Shown here in pieces: positions 22,641 through 33,400 of a stretch of DNA of 64,000 nt. Made by a program: the position numbers and the translations under genes. Within the stretch, counting starts at the first letter, position 1; each line of letters starts with the position of its first letter. The notes under the pieces were generated by a model, which did not search any database, was not told the DNA's origin, and worked only from the letters and a program-made list of their open reading frames with translations. This stretch comes from Lunularia cruciata (lineage: Eukaryota; Streptophyta; Marchantiopsida; Lunulariales; Lunulariaceae): NCBI GenBank assembly GCA_948567375.1, contig OX419761.1, positions 30,382,501 to 30,446,500 on the forward strand. Direction: 5' to 3'.

Positions 22641-23518
22641 GGGCACATCATCTCCAAGGATGTAATAGTAGTTGATCTTGAGAAGGTGATGAAAATCTCA
22701 GACCTTCCATTCCCTTCAAGCTTGACAAAGTTACGCCAATTCTTGGAGATGGTTGGGTACTATAGGAGGTTTATCTTCTCATTGTCCAACAAGGCTTATG
22801 CATTGACCATCTATATGAAGAAGGGTTTAGATTACATGGTGATATTGGAATACAAGGAGGCTCTCAAAGCTTTTGAGGAGCTCAAGCAATCCCTTGTTGT
22901 AGCTCCAATTCTTGCTAAACCTAATTGGAGTAAGCCTTTCATCCTCTACACTAATGCTTCTTATGTAGCTATAGGATGCACTCTTAGTCAATTAGACCAA
23001 GATGGGCATGATCATCCACTAGCTTATGCTAGAAGGCATATGATTTTAGTAGAAAATAACTACTTTGTCACATAGAGAGAAGGGTTGGCAGTGATCTTTG
23101 GTCTCAAGAAGTTTGGAACTACTTGATTGGAGGGAAAGCCACAATTTTCATGGATCACGAGGCTTTGAAGTACATCTTCAACAAGCCTAATGTGGAGGAG
23201 AGGCTAGCAAGGTGGATGGTATTCTTGTCTAAGTATGACTACACCATTGAAGATAGACCAAGAAAGAAACATGCAAATGCTGATTTGTTATCTAGGGCCT
23301 ATGATCATGATGGAGATGAGCCAATGGATGACTCCTTCTTGGATGTGGAGCTCATAGCAATCTCAGTCACTCAAGAGGTTCCAATGGAGTATAAGGAGAT
23401 TGTGGATTTTGTGAGAAGAGGTAGTTATCTAAAAGGGATGCATGCTAGGGAGAGGAAGGCCCTTGCAGCAAGATCTAGACCTTACACAATGGTGGAGGAT
23501 ATTCTTTTTCACCAATGA
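22641..23518 (+). pseudogene. G3 connection and RNase H
   Basis: Follows the reverse transcriptase in the same frame: LRQFLEMVGYYRRFIFSLSN, KAFEELKQSLVVAPILAKP, then the RNase H start PFILYTNASYVAIGCTLSQ. The first catalytic Asp of the family (usually Thr-Asp-Ala-Ser) is replaced by Asn. After a frameshift near 23080-23120 it continues FMDHEALKYIFNKPNVEERL and ends KKHANADLLSRA, the usual RNase H tail. It is inactive by sequence. Confidence 0.82.
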
Positions 23519-23595
23519 GTAGATGGTCTACTTCAAAGAGCAATGGGTAAGGAAGAGTCTATCCTACTCATAAAGGAGTTTCATGAAGGTTTAGT

Positions 23596-24119
23596 GTGTG
23601 GATGACGCTTTGCAAGAAAGGTGCTTTAGACTGCTTTCAAGATTCTAGATCTAGTTACCATTGGAGAGGGATTTTCAAGGATTGTCTTGGTTATTGCAAA
23701 ACTTGTCGTGTTTTTCAAGCTTTTTCTAGAAAGTCTACATCCACTACACCACTTAGATCAATTCCATTTCTAGGACCTTTTGAGAAGTGGAGAATTGATT
23801 TTGTAGGTCCTCTTAATAGAACCCCCAAGGAACAATTGGTACATTGTGGTAGTTACTGATTACCTTATCAAGTGGGTTGAGGCTAGATCCTTGAGGGACA
23901 AGAATGAAGATGAAGTGGGTAGATTTCTTTATAAATGCATTATCACTAGGTTTGGATGCTCTTTGGAGTTGGTTTTTGATAGAAGAGGAGAGTTTACAAG
24001 AAACATCACTATAACCATGCTACAATATTTCTCTATCACACATAGAGTAACTACATCCTATAAGCCAAATTCCAATGGCTTGGTAGAGAGAACCAATCAG
24101 ACTTTATGCATGATGTTGG
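23596..24119 (+). pseudogene. G3 integrase, part 1
   Basis: Integrase inserts the DNA copy into the genome. Present here are the second half of the zinc domain (YCKTCRVFQ), the core start (PFEKWRIDFVGPLNRTPKEQ) and, after a frameshift near 23850, YLIKWVEARSLRDKNEDE. The core then runs to ITHRVTTSYKPNSNGLVERT, where the Glu is the third catalytic residue. The second acidic position reads VFDRRGEF, where family members have Ser-Asp-Arg-Gly. The gene is cut at 24119 by FamX copy H and continues in frame at 29606. Confidence 0.85.
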
Positions 24120-24795
24120 TATGACAACCCAACAAATATCACTTTTGCGGTAATCAGGTAAGTAAAGTTTGTTCCCACAAAGATACTAGTCAAAATTGGT
24201 CAAATACAAAGTCAAATGTCACAATGTAGTCCTTCTTGATTTCATCTTTAATCTCTCAAGTAGCAACTACACCCACAAGAGAGTAACAAGCACTGACTTG
24301 CAGTCTTGTCACAACAATTTATCACAATCACAACTCCATCAAATCTTTCCAAACAATCTTGATTGTGATGATTTAGCTTCCAATGTCCCAAAAATGGCAC
24401 TTCACTACAAAACAACTTTGCCTCAGAATTTTGTTCCATCACTCCATTGAAGGCACAACTCCCTCAATTAAAATTGCTTCACATCAACATTGTGCTACAC
24501 TCACCACTGTAGAATACTACCAACACTACAATTCCTCTCAAATCTATCAAGGCATTGCTCCGAATGCACTTCACTCAAAATCAAACACATAAAATGAAGA
24601 TAAAGGCTACGGAATCCAACATCCAACAAACACATTGAACTTCACTTCAGAATTCTCCAAACACTCACAATTACAAACACAAAGTTGATACACGGAATCA
24701 AGCTCAAGCTCAAGCAACAAGCACTACTTCACAACACGTTGCTTTATCTATTCTCAGAATTATGAGCACTAAACAACATATGATTATGAATGCCA

Positions 24796-24806
24796 CCTTT
24801 AAATAG
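24796..24806 (-). promoter_or_regulatory. FamX LTR TATA-like box, copy H
   Basis: CTATTTAAAGG on the minus strand, about 680 bp from the 3' end of this LTR, as in the other copies. Confidence 0.55.
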
Positions 24807-25758
24807 TGAAGCACTTCAATAGTTAACTAACTTCCTAAATTGCTTCCTAACAATTCTAACAACCTGCAGATTGAAATGACAATGCACCTCTTCATATCTG
24901 CCTCTTTAAATCTTAAAACTATTACTACTCCAATCTGATGTCAATCTCTTCATCAGCTTCCAAACCCAATGATGTTCCTATTACTTCTCCTTCTTTGAGT
25001 ATAACTATGACAACCCGGAAAATATCACTTTTGCGGTAATCATGTAAGTAAAGTTAGTTCCCGTAGAGATACAATTCAAAATTGGTCAAATACAAAGTCA
25101 AACAGTAACATGTAGTTCTTCTTGGGTTCTTCTTTAATCTCTCAAGTAGAAACAACACCCAAAAGAGAGTAACAAGCTCACAATCTTGACAACTTGTCAC
25201 AAATTCAGACACCCATAATCACAACATAGCAAATTCTGTCCAAACAAATCTTGATTGTGATGATTCAGATTCTCCCAAAGACGGCACTTCATTGCAAAAT
25301 GACTTTGCCTCAGAATTGTGTTCCACTCTTCCACTGAAGGCTCAACTTCCTTGATCAAAATTGCTTCACATCAACTTTGTGTTGCACTCACAACTGCAAA
25401 ATACTACCAATACTACAATTCCTCTCAGATATGTCAAGGCATTGCTTTGATTGCACTTCACTCAAGATCAAACACATAGAATGAAGATCAAGGCTATGGA
25501 ATCTTACTTTGGTTTGTTACAATCTGAAGTAAGCTTCCTTTGGTTTGTCTTATATCAAGGCTGTGGAATGAACAAACCGAAGTAAGCTTCTTCAGGTCTG
25601 ATCCAATCTAAGCCTTCTTCCTCTAACATAAAGTCGACTTCCTCGAGCTTGATCAAAACACTTGTTTCCCCTCATTTCTTCTCTATTTGGTTTCAACCAG
25701 GCACGTCTTCTTCTAAACTCGTCCAAAATGAAAAATGTGGGTACCACATACTCCCTCC

Positions 25759-25774
25759 CTAAAATGTGAGCATC
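25759..25774 (-). other. Element I polypurine tract
   Basis: The minus strand reads TTTTAGGGAGGGAGTA immediately before the TGTGGTACC start of the 3' LTR. This is the expected place and composition for second-strand priming. Confidence 0.65.
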
Positions 25775-26433
25775 TCCGCAAACATAGACCTCCGACTTTG
25801 GAACAAGATGAAGATAATGACAAAGGTAAAGTTTCTCTCCTTGATTTTGAACAGCATTCTGGACAAAATTAATAATTAAAGTGGTCTTTGTCAATACTTC
25901 AATAATTTCCTTCTTTGCATGCTCAATTGAGTCCTCCAAATGGATTACTTCAGCCCAACAAGGATTTTTGTCTTTTGATTCAAGTTTTGCTCATAGATCC
26001 GTAGTCTTCCTTCCCTCTATTGTAAACTAATTTTTTTCTTTTTGTTTTCTTTTTGTTTTCCTTTTTTTCTAACGGGGAGAATTGCAAACCAAACAAGGCG
26101 ATGCCTACTCCAAATCACTCCAAGATTTAAATTTATTGTTTGTGGCCAAGAAACTAAAGGTGACAATTGGAACTCAAGGGAACGTGTCTTAAGATTCACT
26201 TTCTCAAGAGATGGGGGTTCAAAAATGCCAAGTGTTGGTGACCCATAGAGTCTTGTGGCCACCATATGCTCCAACTCACTCCAAAAACAAAATTCCTTGT
26301 TTGATTCTTTAGAGGAAGTAGACTCCTTCGAGTCTTGATTTAATTATTGAACATTCTTGAAAATTCTCCTCATTTTCCTCTATTATTACAACATACAAAC
26401 AAAACTTCCTATGCTTTCACTCCTAAAGATTGT

Positions 26434-26460
26434 ATCCCTGGTAGCAACACCAAAAAGCAT
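26434..26460 (-). other. Element I primer-binding site, tRNA-Asp-like
   Basis: Directly after the ...TTGTCACA end of the 5' LTR the minus strand reads TGCTTT, then TTGGTGTTGCTACCAGGGAT. It aligns with TGGCGCCGTTGCCGGGGAT, the complement of the tRNA-Asp 3' end, with mainly C-to-T type differences. Confidence 0.65.
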
Positions 26461-28137
26461 GTGACAACCCGGCAAATATCACTTTTGTGGTAATCAGGTA
26501 AGTAAAGTTTATTCCCGCAAAGGTATGATTCAAAATTGGTCAAATATGAAGTCAAACAATAACATATAGTTCTTCTTGGGTTCTTCTTTAATCTCTCAAG
26601 TAGAAACTACATTCAGAAGAGAGTAACAAGCTCACAATCTTGACAACTTCTCATGAATTCAAACACCCATAATAACAACATAGCAAATTCTGTCCAAACA
26701 AATCTTGATTGTGATGATTCAAATTCTCCCAAAGACAACACTTCACTACAAAATGACTTTGCCTCAAAATTTTGTTCCACCCCTCCACTGAAGGCACAAC
26801 TTCCACAATCAAAATTGCTTCACATCAACTTTGTGTTGCACTCACAATTGCAAAATACTACCAACACTACAATTCCTCTTAGATCTATCAAGGCATTGCT
26901 TCAATTGCACTTCACTCAAGATCAAACATATTGAATGAAGATCAAGGCTGCGGAATCCAACATCCAACAAGCACATTGACTTGCACTTCAAAATTCTCCT
27001 CACACTCACAAACACACACAAAGTTGACACTCGAAATTAAGCTCAAGCAACGAGCACTGAAATCAGCACTTTGCTTTATTTATCTTTAGAAATATGAATA
27101 TTGAACAACATTTGACCGCAAATGCCACCTCTTAAATAGTGAAGCAAACAACAATTACTAACAAATATACCGTTCTATAACTACTCTTCTAACCTACAGA
27201 TCTAAAATGACAATGCAACTCTTCATATCTACCACTTCCTATCTCAAAACTATTACTACCCTGATCCAATATCAATCTCCTCATTGGCTTTCAAACCTGA
27301 TGATCTTCCTATTACTTCTCCTTCTTTGGGTATATCTGATTCTACCAAGTCTTTCATTGTTTCTACTACTTATTTCTTCACTAGGAACAACAATTGAGAT
27401 CATGAGTAACCTTTCTATCTCTTTATCTCCTGACCCACTCTTCTCTAATGTCACAAATGACAACTTTGAAGACACCTGATTCCTACTTTTGCAACATCGG
27501 GTCTAACTACTATCAATTCCTTTGCTAATTCTACTATATCCTCATCAAGAATTGTAATTGAAAGCATTGGTACACTATCTATGCCTTCAATTTGTAACCC
27601 ACTTTCCCATAATCTCTCATGTAACTGACCCAAAGACACACTTATTGTCTCATTTTGCACTTTGGTTTTATTTACTACTATTATTTCTCTTCTAGTTTTA
27701 GCTTATCTTCAATCAGAACTAAAATTGAAGTCATGGGTATCCTAAATATCTTCTTTCCCTATCCTAACTATTTTTGATACTTCAAATATCTAACCCAAAG
27801 ACTCCTACATTCAATGTCTGACTATCTCAGGTTGAATCATATTTGTCTTGAGGCAAAGTCTTTAGTCTCGAAGTCCAAAGTCCAAAGTCCAAAGTCGTAT
27901 AGACCCAAAGACACTAACTTACTATGTACATCTACTCCCAAAACTTCAAATGCTTGTAACTTCTTCTACAGACCTCAAAAATCTATGATTTTGGTGGCAA
28001 TAGAAAGCTCTAAATGAGGCGCTTCCAACGAGATATAACACTCTTGATTTGGACATGTTATTAATGAGATACAGCTCCTGCAAAAATCCTGACATGTAAC
28101 CTCCATTTTGATGCAAAGTACCCTCTTCCGGTGTCTG

Positions 28138-28172
28138 GCCTCCTTCTTCTTCTTCTTCTTCTTCTTTCTCCT
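28138..28172 (+). repeat. (CTT)n microsatellite
   Basis: A run of about nine CTT units (reverse strand AAG) within the 5' LTR of element I. Confidence 0.7.
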
Positions 28173-28394
28173 CTGATACAATGTAAGCTTCTTCAAGTCC
28201 GATCCAATCTGAGCCACTCTTCCTCTAACACAAAGTCAACTTTCTTGAGCTTGATCAAAACACAAGTTTCCCTTCATTTCTTCTCCATTTGGTTTCAACG
28301 AGGCACGTCTTCTTCTAAACTCGTCTAAAATAAAAAATGTGGGTACAAAAATAACTTCAACTACCAAATCCTTCACTATTTCTACTACTTCTTC

Positions 28395-28961
28395 ACTAGG
28401 AACTACAATTGAGGTCATGGGTAACCTTTCTATCTCTATCTCCCGACCCACTCTTCTCTTATGTCTCAAATGATAACTCCAAAGATATTTGTACTCCTAT
28501 GGCATCTACTTTGGGCTTCACTCTTACATCCTTCCAAATTTTATTTATCTTCAACTTTACTTATTCTAATCTGATCATGATATTGTCTTCTACTATCAAT
28601 ATCTTCCTATCTACACTAGTTCTGAGACTAATTAGCAAGGCGTTCAAATCTTTATCCTTCTCATTTCTCCTCCTCGTCTCTTGCACCAACAACTTCAACT
28701 TGTGCAATCTTGTTTCTTCAATCTTACACTTGCTTTTGTACTCAATATTGCATTCATCTTCTTTACAATCTCCTTCAATGGCTCAAGTCTCATCCTCCTC
28801 TCATGTTCCCTATCCGCTAGCCAATCTTCTCTATACATTGCCAGTTCAGCCTTGAATTCAGCTTTCATAGTCTCCTTCTCCTTCTCCTTCTGAACAATCT
28901 TCTCCTCTAGATTATAAAGTAGCTCCCATAATCTTTCATCTTCTCTATATCTCACTGTCAA
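28395..28961 (-). pseudogene. FamX LTR-borne ORF, C-terminal coiled coil in copy H
   Basis: The minus-strand frame at 28695-28961 reads MTVRYREDERLWELLYNLEE, KAEFKAELAMYREDWLADRE and RMRLEPLKEIVKKMNAILST. It is collinear with 14740-14990 of copy C and 45007-45230 of copy D. Further C-terminal codons follow to about 28395. The globular N-terminal half is absent, replaced by the type II LTR 5' segment. It is a truncated remnant. Confidence 0.7.
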
Positions 28962-29605
28962 CTCCCTTTGTTAGAGCTACTTCTTCTCTTCTACACTCTC
29001 CTAACTATTTCATACGCTTCATATGTTTGACCTGAAGAGTCTTGCATCCAATGTTTGACTACCTAGGATTGAATCACATTTGTCTTGAGGTGAAGTCTTT
29101 AGACCCAAAGTTATGTAAACCCAAAGTCATATAAGTTCAAAGTCGTATAGACCAAAAGACACCAACTCGAAGTCTTTCAACTACTCTGTACATCTACTAC
29201 AAAAACTTCAAATGCTTGTAACTTCTGCTCCAAACTATGCAATTTTAGTGGCAGCTGAAAGCCTTGATTGAAATGCTTACAACAAAACATAGCATGCATG
29301 ATTTGAACTTGAGGTCATTGAGATATGGCCCCACAATAATCTTGACCTACAACCTTCATTCCGATACAAAGAAACCCTCCTTCGGCGTCTAACCTCCTTC
29401 CTCCTCTTCATGTAACACAAAGTAAGCTTCTTCTGGTCTGATCCAATCCAAGTCCTTTTCCCTCCAACATGAAGTTGACTTCTTCAGGTCAAATCAAAAT
29501 ACAGGTTTCTCATCATTTCTTCTCCATTTGGGTTCAATTTGGTTTCAAAAGGGCACTTCTTCTTCAAAACTCATCCAAAATGAAAAATGTGGGTACCACA
29601 ATTGG

Positions 29606-30150
29606 CCAAAGATGCAGAAATGGAGGGAGCTAAACATCATTGGTACAAGAGGATTCATGTAGTTTTGTGGGAGTATAGGACAACCATGAAACCTTCCACC
29701 AGATATTCTCCATTTCAATTGGTATATGGTTTTGAGTTTACCTTACCTATTCACTTTGATCTTCCTACCTTCCAAAGCATTCATAGGAGATTGACAAAAG
29801 CACAAGGAGGTGATGCAAAGAAGTCAAGGAAGGATCAACTCATGGAGTTCAATGAGGCAAGAGTACTTGCTATAGTTCAAGTGTAGCAAGCCCAAAGGAA
29901 ACAAAAGGAGAGCTATGACAAGAGGCAAGGCAAGAAGAAGGTGGAGCCTTTCAAAGAAGATGATTGGATAATGTTGTTTGATTCCATTCAATTGAAGAGA
30001 GTAAAAAAGAAGTTTTTGCCTAAGTACTTTGGACCTTTCATAGCGGAGAAGGTGTAGAGCAATTACACTTATGATCTCAAGGAGTTGGGAGGAAGACACT
30101 TTGATAGGATTAACCATGATAAGTTGAAGATATATCATAGAAGGTAAAGA
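29606..30150 (+). pseudogene. G3 integrase, part 2 (C-terminal)
   Basis: After removal of copy H and one target copy, the frame continues from Met-Met-Leu directly into AKDAEMEGAKHHWYKRI without shift. Then come STRYSPFQLVYGFEFTLP and, past a stop at 29884, YDKRQGKKKVEPFKEDDW, FLPKYFGPFIAEKV and INHDKLKIYHRR. These are the usual integrase C-terminal segments of plant gypsy elements. The clean junction confirms the precise insertion of copy H. Confidence 0.85.
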
Positions 30151-30184
30151 GACCTTCACTTTGAAGACAAAGTAAAAACTTAAT

Positions 30185-30195
30185 CCGGGGGTAAA
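30185..30195 (+). other. G3 polypurine tract
   Basis: The short run CCGGGGGTAAA lies immediately before the TGTAACACCC start of the G3 3' LTR. Confidence 0.55.
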
Positions 30196-30304
30196 TGTAA
30201 CACCCATTTGTGCATGTGTGTGGTATTATGGTATTTGGCTTGGTATTACAAATACTTGAGAGATATTACTTATATGAAGATAAAGGATAGTTCTACATTA
30301 GTCA
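30196..30304 (+). repeat. G3 3' LTR, truncated
   Basis: Matches the first ~110 bases of the 5' LTR at 17200 (TGTAACACCC, then tgcatgtgtgtggtatt, to tctacattagtcat). It is then joined to the middle of FamX copy D near 30305. The remaining ~580 bp of the LTR are missing. Confidence 0.8.
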
Positions 30305-30305
30305 T

Positions 30306-30489
30306 GACATTAGTCTTGAGCAGGCTTTGGATCACATTCTTGGCATGGAACTTGAACATTAGTTTTCTAGGTTTCATGACTTAGATCATCAAGAGTAAAA
30401 TCTTGATGGCCCCAAGGAAGAAGGAAAGAGAGTAAATCCGGCTCAATGGACAAAGTCAAATTGGAGATTAGTACTTGGAAGAGAGGCGG
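30306..30489 (+). mobile_element. FamX long LTR copy D, left part (5'-truncated)
   Basis: Collinear with copy C from about 13078 (cttgag...ctttggatcacattcttggc) to 13250. It encodes part of the LTR-borne ORF N-terminal domain with Trp-to-stop changes. About 630 bp of the LTR 5' end are missing at the junction with the G3 3' LTR. It is cut at 30489 by element E and resumes at 43525. Confidence 0.8.
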
Positions 30490-33400
30490 TGTCGTGGGGA
30501 TCATATGGTCTTGAGATTGCATTGGGCACCTGGCTGCCTGCGCTTAGGCTTTTGGATTGTTTTGTCCTTCTTGTACCGTCTATTATTAGTCCCGGCTCAT
30601 TATTCTCAACCTCTTGTTTGGTCTATTATCCTTGGCTTTAGTATGTTTTGGGTTTGGTGGGTTTTGCAGTTCTGGTCCAAACTGATATTCTAGAGAGAAT
30701 GATCTGGTGGGGTTTTGTGGAGTTATCCACAAGTTATGCGACCTGACTCAATCCCGGGCAATTAGTTAAATGTGCTGACCCATCTAAATAAGCTGGACTG
30801 AGTGTAAAAACACATTATTATTATTTTTCTCTACCGCTGTTTGCACATCAAGTACTGTGAGCCGGCCTGTCTCTCACTCAGGATGAACCTCTGATGGCTA
30901 TTATGGTAGCGCATCATGGACTAAGAAGGTAAGGAACCCGAACTCCATCATACTCCTCCAAGGCTAACACTCCAAGACTCAAGACATTGGTCACTAGAGA
31001 ACTCAATGAGAGAGATAGTTGCAAATGAAAGGATCATGAGTACCTCCTCACCCCTTGTTTATATACTTGTGAAATAGTTACGTACCAAAGTTACTAATTA
31101 CCGTAGTAACTCAAGTTACTAGACTAAAAGTCAAGTAAAGTCAAAAAGTAGAAAGGAATATCCATTCACATGGGCATATTCCCCTTATCTTGACCCAACC
31201 ACTAAGTCAAGGATTCCTTCACATGGGCTATCCTTGGAATAAAGAAGAATCCAAAAGAAAAAGGTTTGCGGGCCCAAGAGTTCTCAACTCTTTCCTCAAA
31301 GCCAAACACCTAGGAATAATGCCAAGTCAACACACTAAAATCCAAAATAGTAGTGCTCATCTTTTCTACTTCCTCTAAAGTAAGGTCCACTCTATCTTAG
31401 CTATGACTAACTTTAGCTAACCATGACTAATATAGAACCATCCTTTATCTCTATAAATAATATCTCTTAAGTACTTGTAATACCAAGCTAAATATCACAA
31501 TACCACACACATGCACAAATGGGTGTTACAGTACACACTCTCAATCACTAAAATCTCATTTCCATTTCAATTCCAAGTTTTGTAGTTTATAATCCTTTGA
31601 GCCATGACACACGGCTCCTAACCCAACAGTGACCAAACCAAGGCACACTGACCAGCCAAGCACATGAAGAAAGACAACAAATTGAGCAGGTCCTATTTCC
31701 TATTCCTTACAACTCGTCATCTCCTTGTTCTGCAGCATCTCCAATTTGTTGTTCTTTCCAAGTCTCCACTGCCCAGTAGGTCCTTCCTCGGGATTCTCCT
31801 TTCTCTTTGATATTCTGGTATGTTAGATCTTCCGAAACGCTCTGCACTGCTCTTGCCATAGGATTCTACGCCTGGTAGAAGCTCTTGACAAATCCCGTAT
31901 CGAGTTTCTATGTCCACTCCTTGTATTATCTTGAGCTGAACATGACTTCTCTCTTCTTTTGTTCCTATCCACCTTTCCTTTGTAAGCTAGTTTGGCCTTT
32001 CCTCTCTCCTCTTCGAGTAGGTTTTGGATGAACCTTCGACTAGTAACAGATTCTTTGTCCAACCAACCTTTCGAGATTTTCTGTCCTCCAAAACCCTTTG
32101 AGATTTTTCTATTCCTGCCAAGCCCTTAGGGACACCTCTGCCCTGCTAACCTTTCTGCTGATTTTTGTTCTTCCGAATACCTTCCCTGTTTTTCCCTTGC
32201 GATTTCTTCTCTTCTTCTCCTTTTGAGACTAATTGTCCTCTTCGAAGATCCTTCTCTTGGTTTCTGTTTTTGATCCTGGCTAAACCCTCTCCATGCTTCA
32301 CAGTCCTTTGTATTGCCAATAGGAAGTTCTTCTCTTGAGCTTCTCACTTAACCCTGCTCTGTTAGTTTGTCAGCCAGATTCCCTTCCCCTGAACCCTGAT
32401 CCTTCCTTTGTCATCAACCCTTACTGCCTTTTTCCAAATTCAAACCATTCTACGTTCTTGTTTCTCTAAGGAAAATCAACACCGTTCTCTAAAATCCCAC
32501 ACTGTTCTATCAATTGTCAGCCAACTTATCTTCACGTGAATCCTACTTCTCCCTTCAAATTTCAAATTTACTACTTCTTTGAGAACTCAAAATCTATTCT
32601 CTTCTGCCTTCTGCCAACCTCAAATCTTACTGCCTTCCCTGAAAGCCCCTTCGATCACTCCTATCTCTCCTTCATCTCCTTCCTTTCATTTCCCTATCCT
32701 TCTTTTGATTTCTGGTCTTGTCTTTCTTTTCTGCCAATTACCTCCTTTTGAGTCTCAAAACAAAATCCTGTTCTCTCTTCTTGCGATTTTTCAGAAAACC
32801 CCTGCCTTCTCTCGATTCTTTGTCTTTTCTTGCTTCCACAATCTTTCACTTCTTTCTGTATTTTCTGTAATTATCCTCCTTCTTTTTTTTGACTCCACTT
32901 TACTTCACTCCTTCTTGTCTCCACAATCCTTCACTCCCTACTCTCTAAACCTTTTTGTTTATCCCCTTGTCATTCCAATTCCGTTTTTCCTTTCTGTATT
33001 TTGGATTCCTCAAATCCATAGTCACCTATCTCCCTTCAACCTCTCTTTTCCCTGTTTTCACTCTCTTAATCCTTTCCTTTCTGTCCTTCTTCTCCCGTCA
33101 ATCCTTACTGCTCTCTGCCAAAATCCCAAAAATCTCTTCTCATTTTCCCTTCACTCTAAAGAGCCTTCCTGACTCCTCCTACATGACCATTCCAAGTCCT
33201 TTCGATTCACTTCCTTCCTGCACACCTTTTGTCCTCTGCCAAAACTCAAAACCCTCTGTCTCCTTTTTCTCAAAAATTTCTGCAACTTTCTCTCTTGAAA
33301 CTCCTCTCCTCATTCCCTGAAACTGTCCTGCCCAACCTTGTCAACTTCACTCTCTGAAACCTCTATTGTCCAGCCCTCATCTTCTCAAAATCCTACTCCT

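Larger units (their letters stand above)
25006..28350 (-). mobile_element. FamX two-LTR element I (non-autonomous)
   Basis: A 3345-bp element with perfect 5-bp duplication ataac at 25001-25005 and 28351-28355. On the minus strand it has a 5' LTR (28350 to 26461, 1.89 kb), a tRNA-Asp-like PBS and a 0.7-kb internal region without gag-pol. A polypurine tract and a 3' LTR (25758 to 25006, only 753 bp, internally deleted) follow. This copy shows that the FamX ends are LTR ends. With no coding capacity it would depend on enzymes from another element. The LTRs keep only C-terminal codons of the LTR-borne ORF (27281-27475, TLEKSGSGDKEIERLL). Confidence 0.85.
24120..29600 (-). mobile_element. FamX chimeric LTR, copy H, carrying element I
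   Basis: Begins TATGACAACCC at 24120 and ends GGGTACCACA at 29600. Flanks gttgg (24115-24119) and attgg (29601-29605) form a 5-bp duplication with one difference. Its own sequence is 24120-25005 plus 28356-29600, about 2.13 kb; the middle is element I. It combines the 5' segment seen in the short type II LTRs with part of the coiled-coil ORF of the long type. It is therefore intermediate between the two LTR types. It splits the integrase of G3. Confidence 0.85.
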
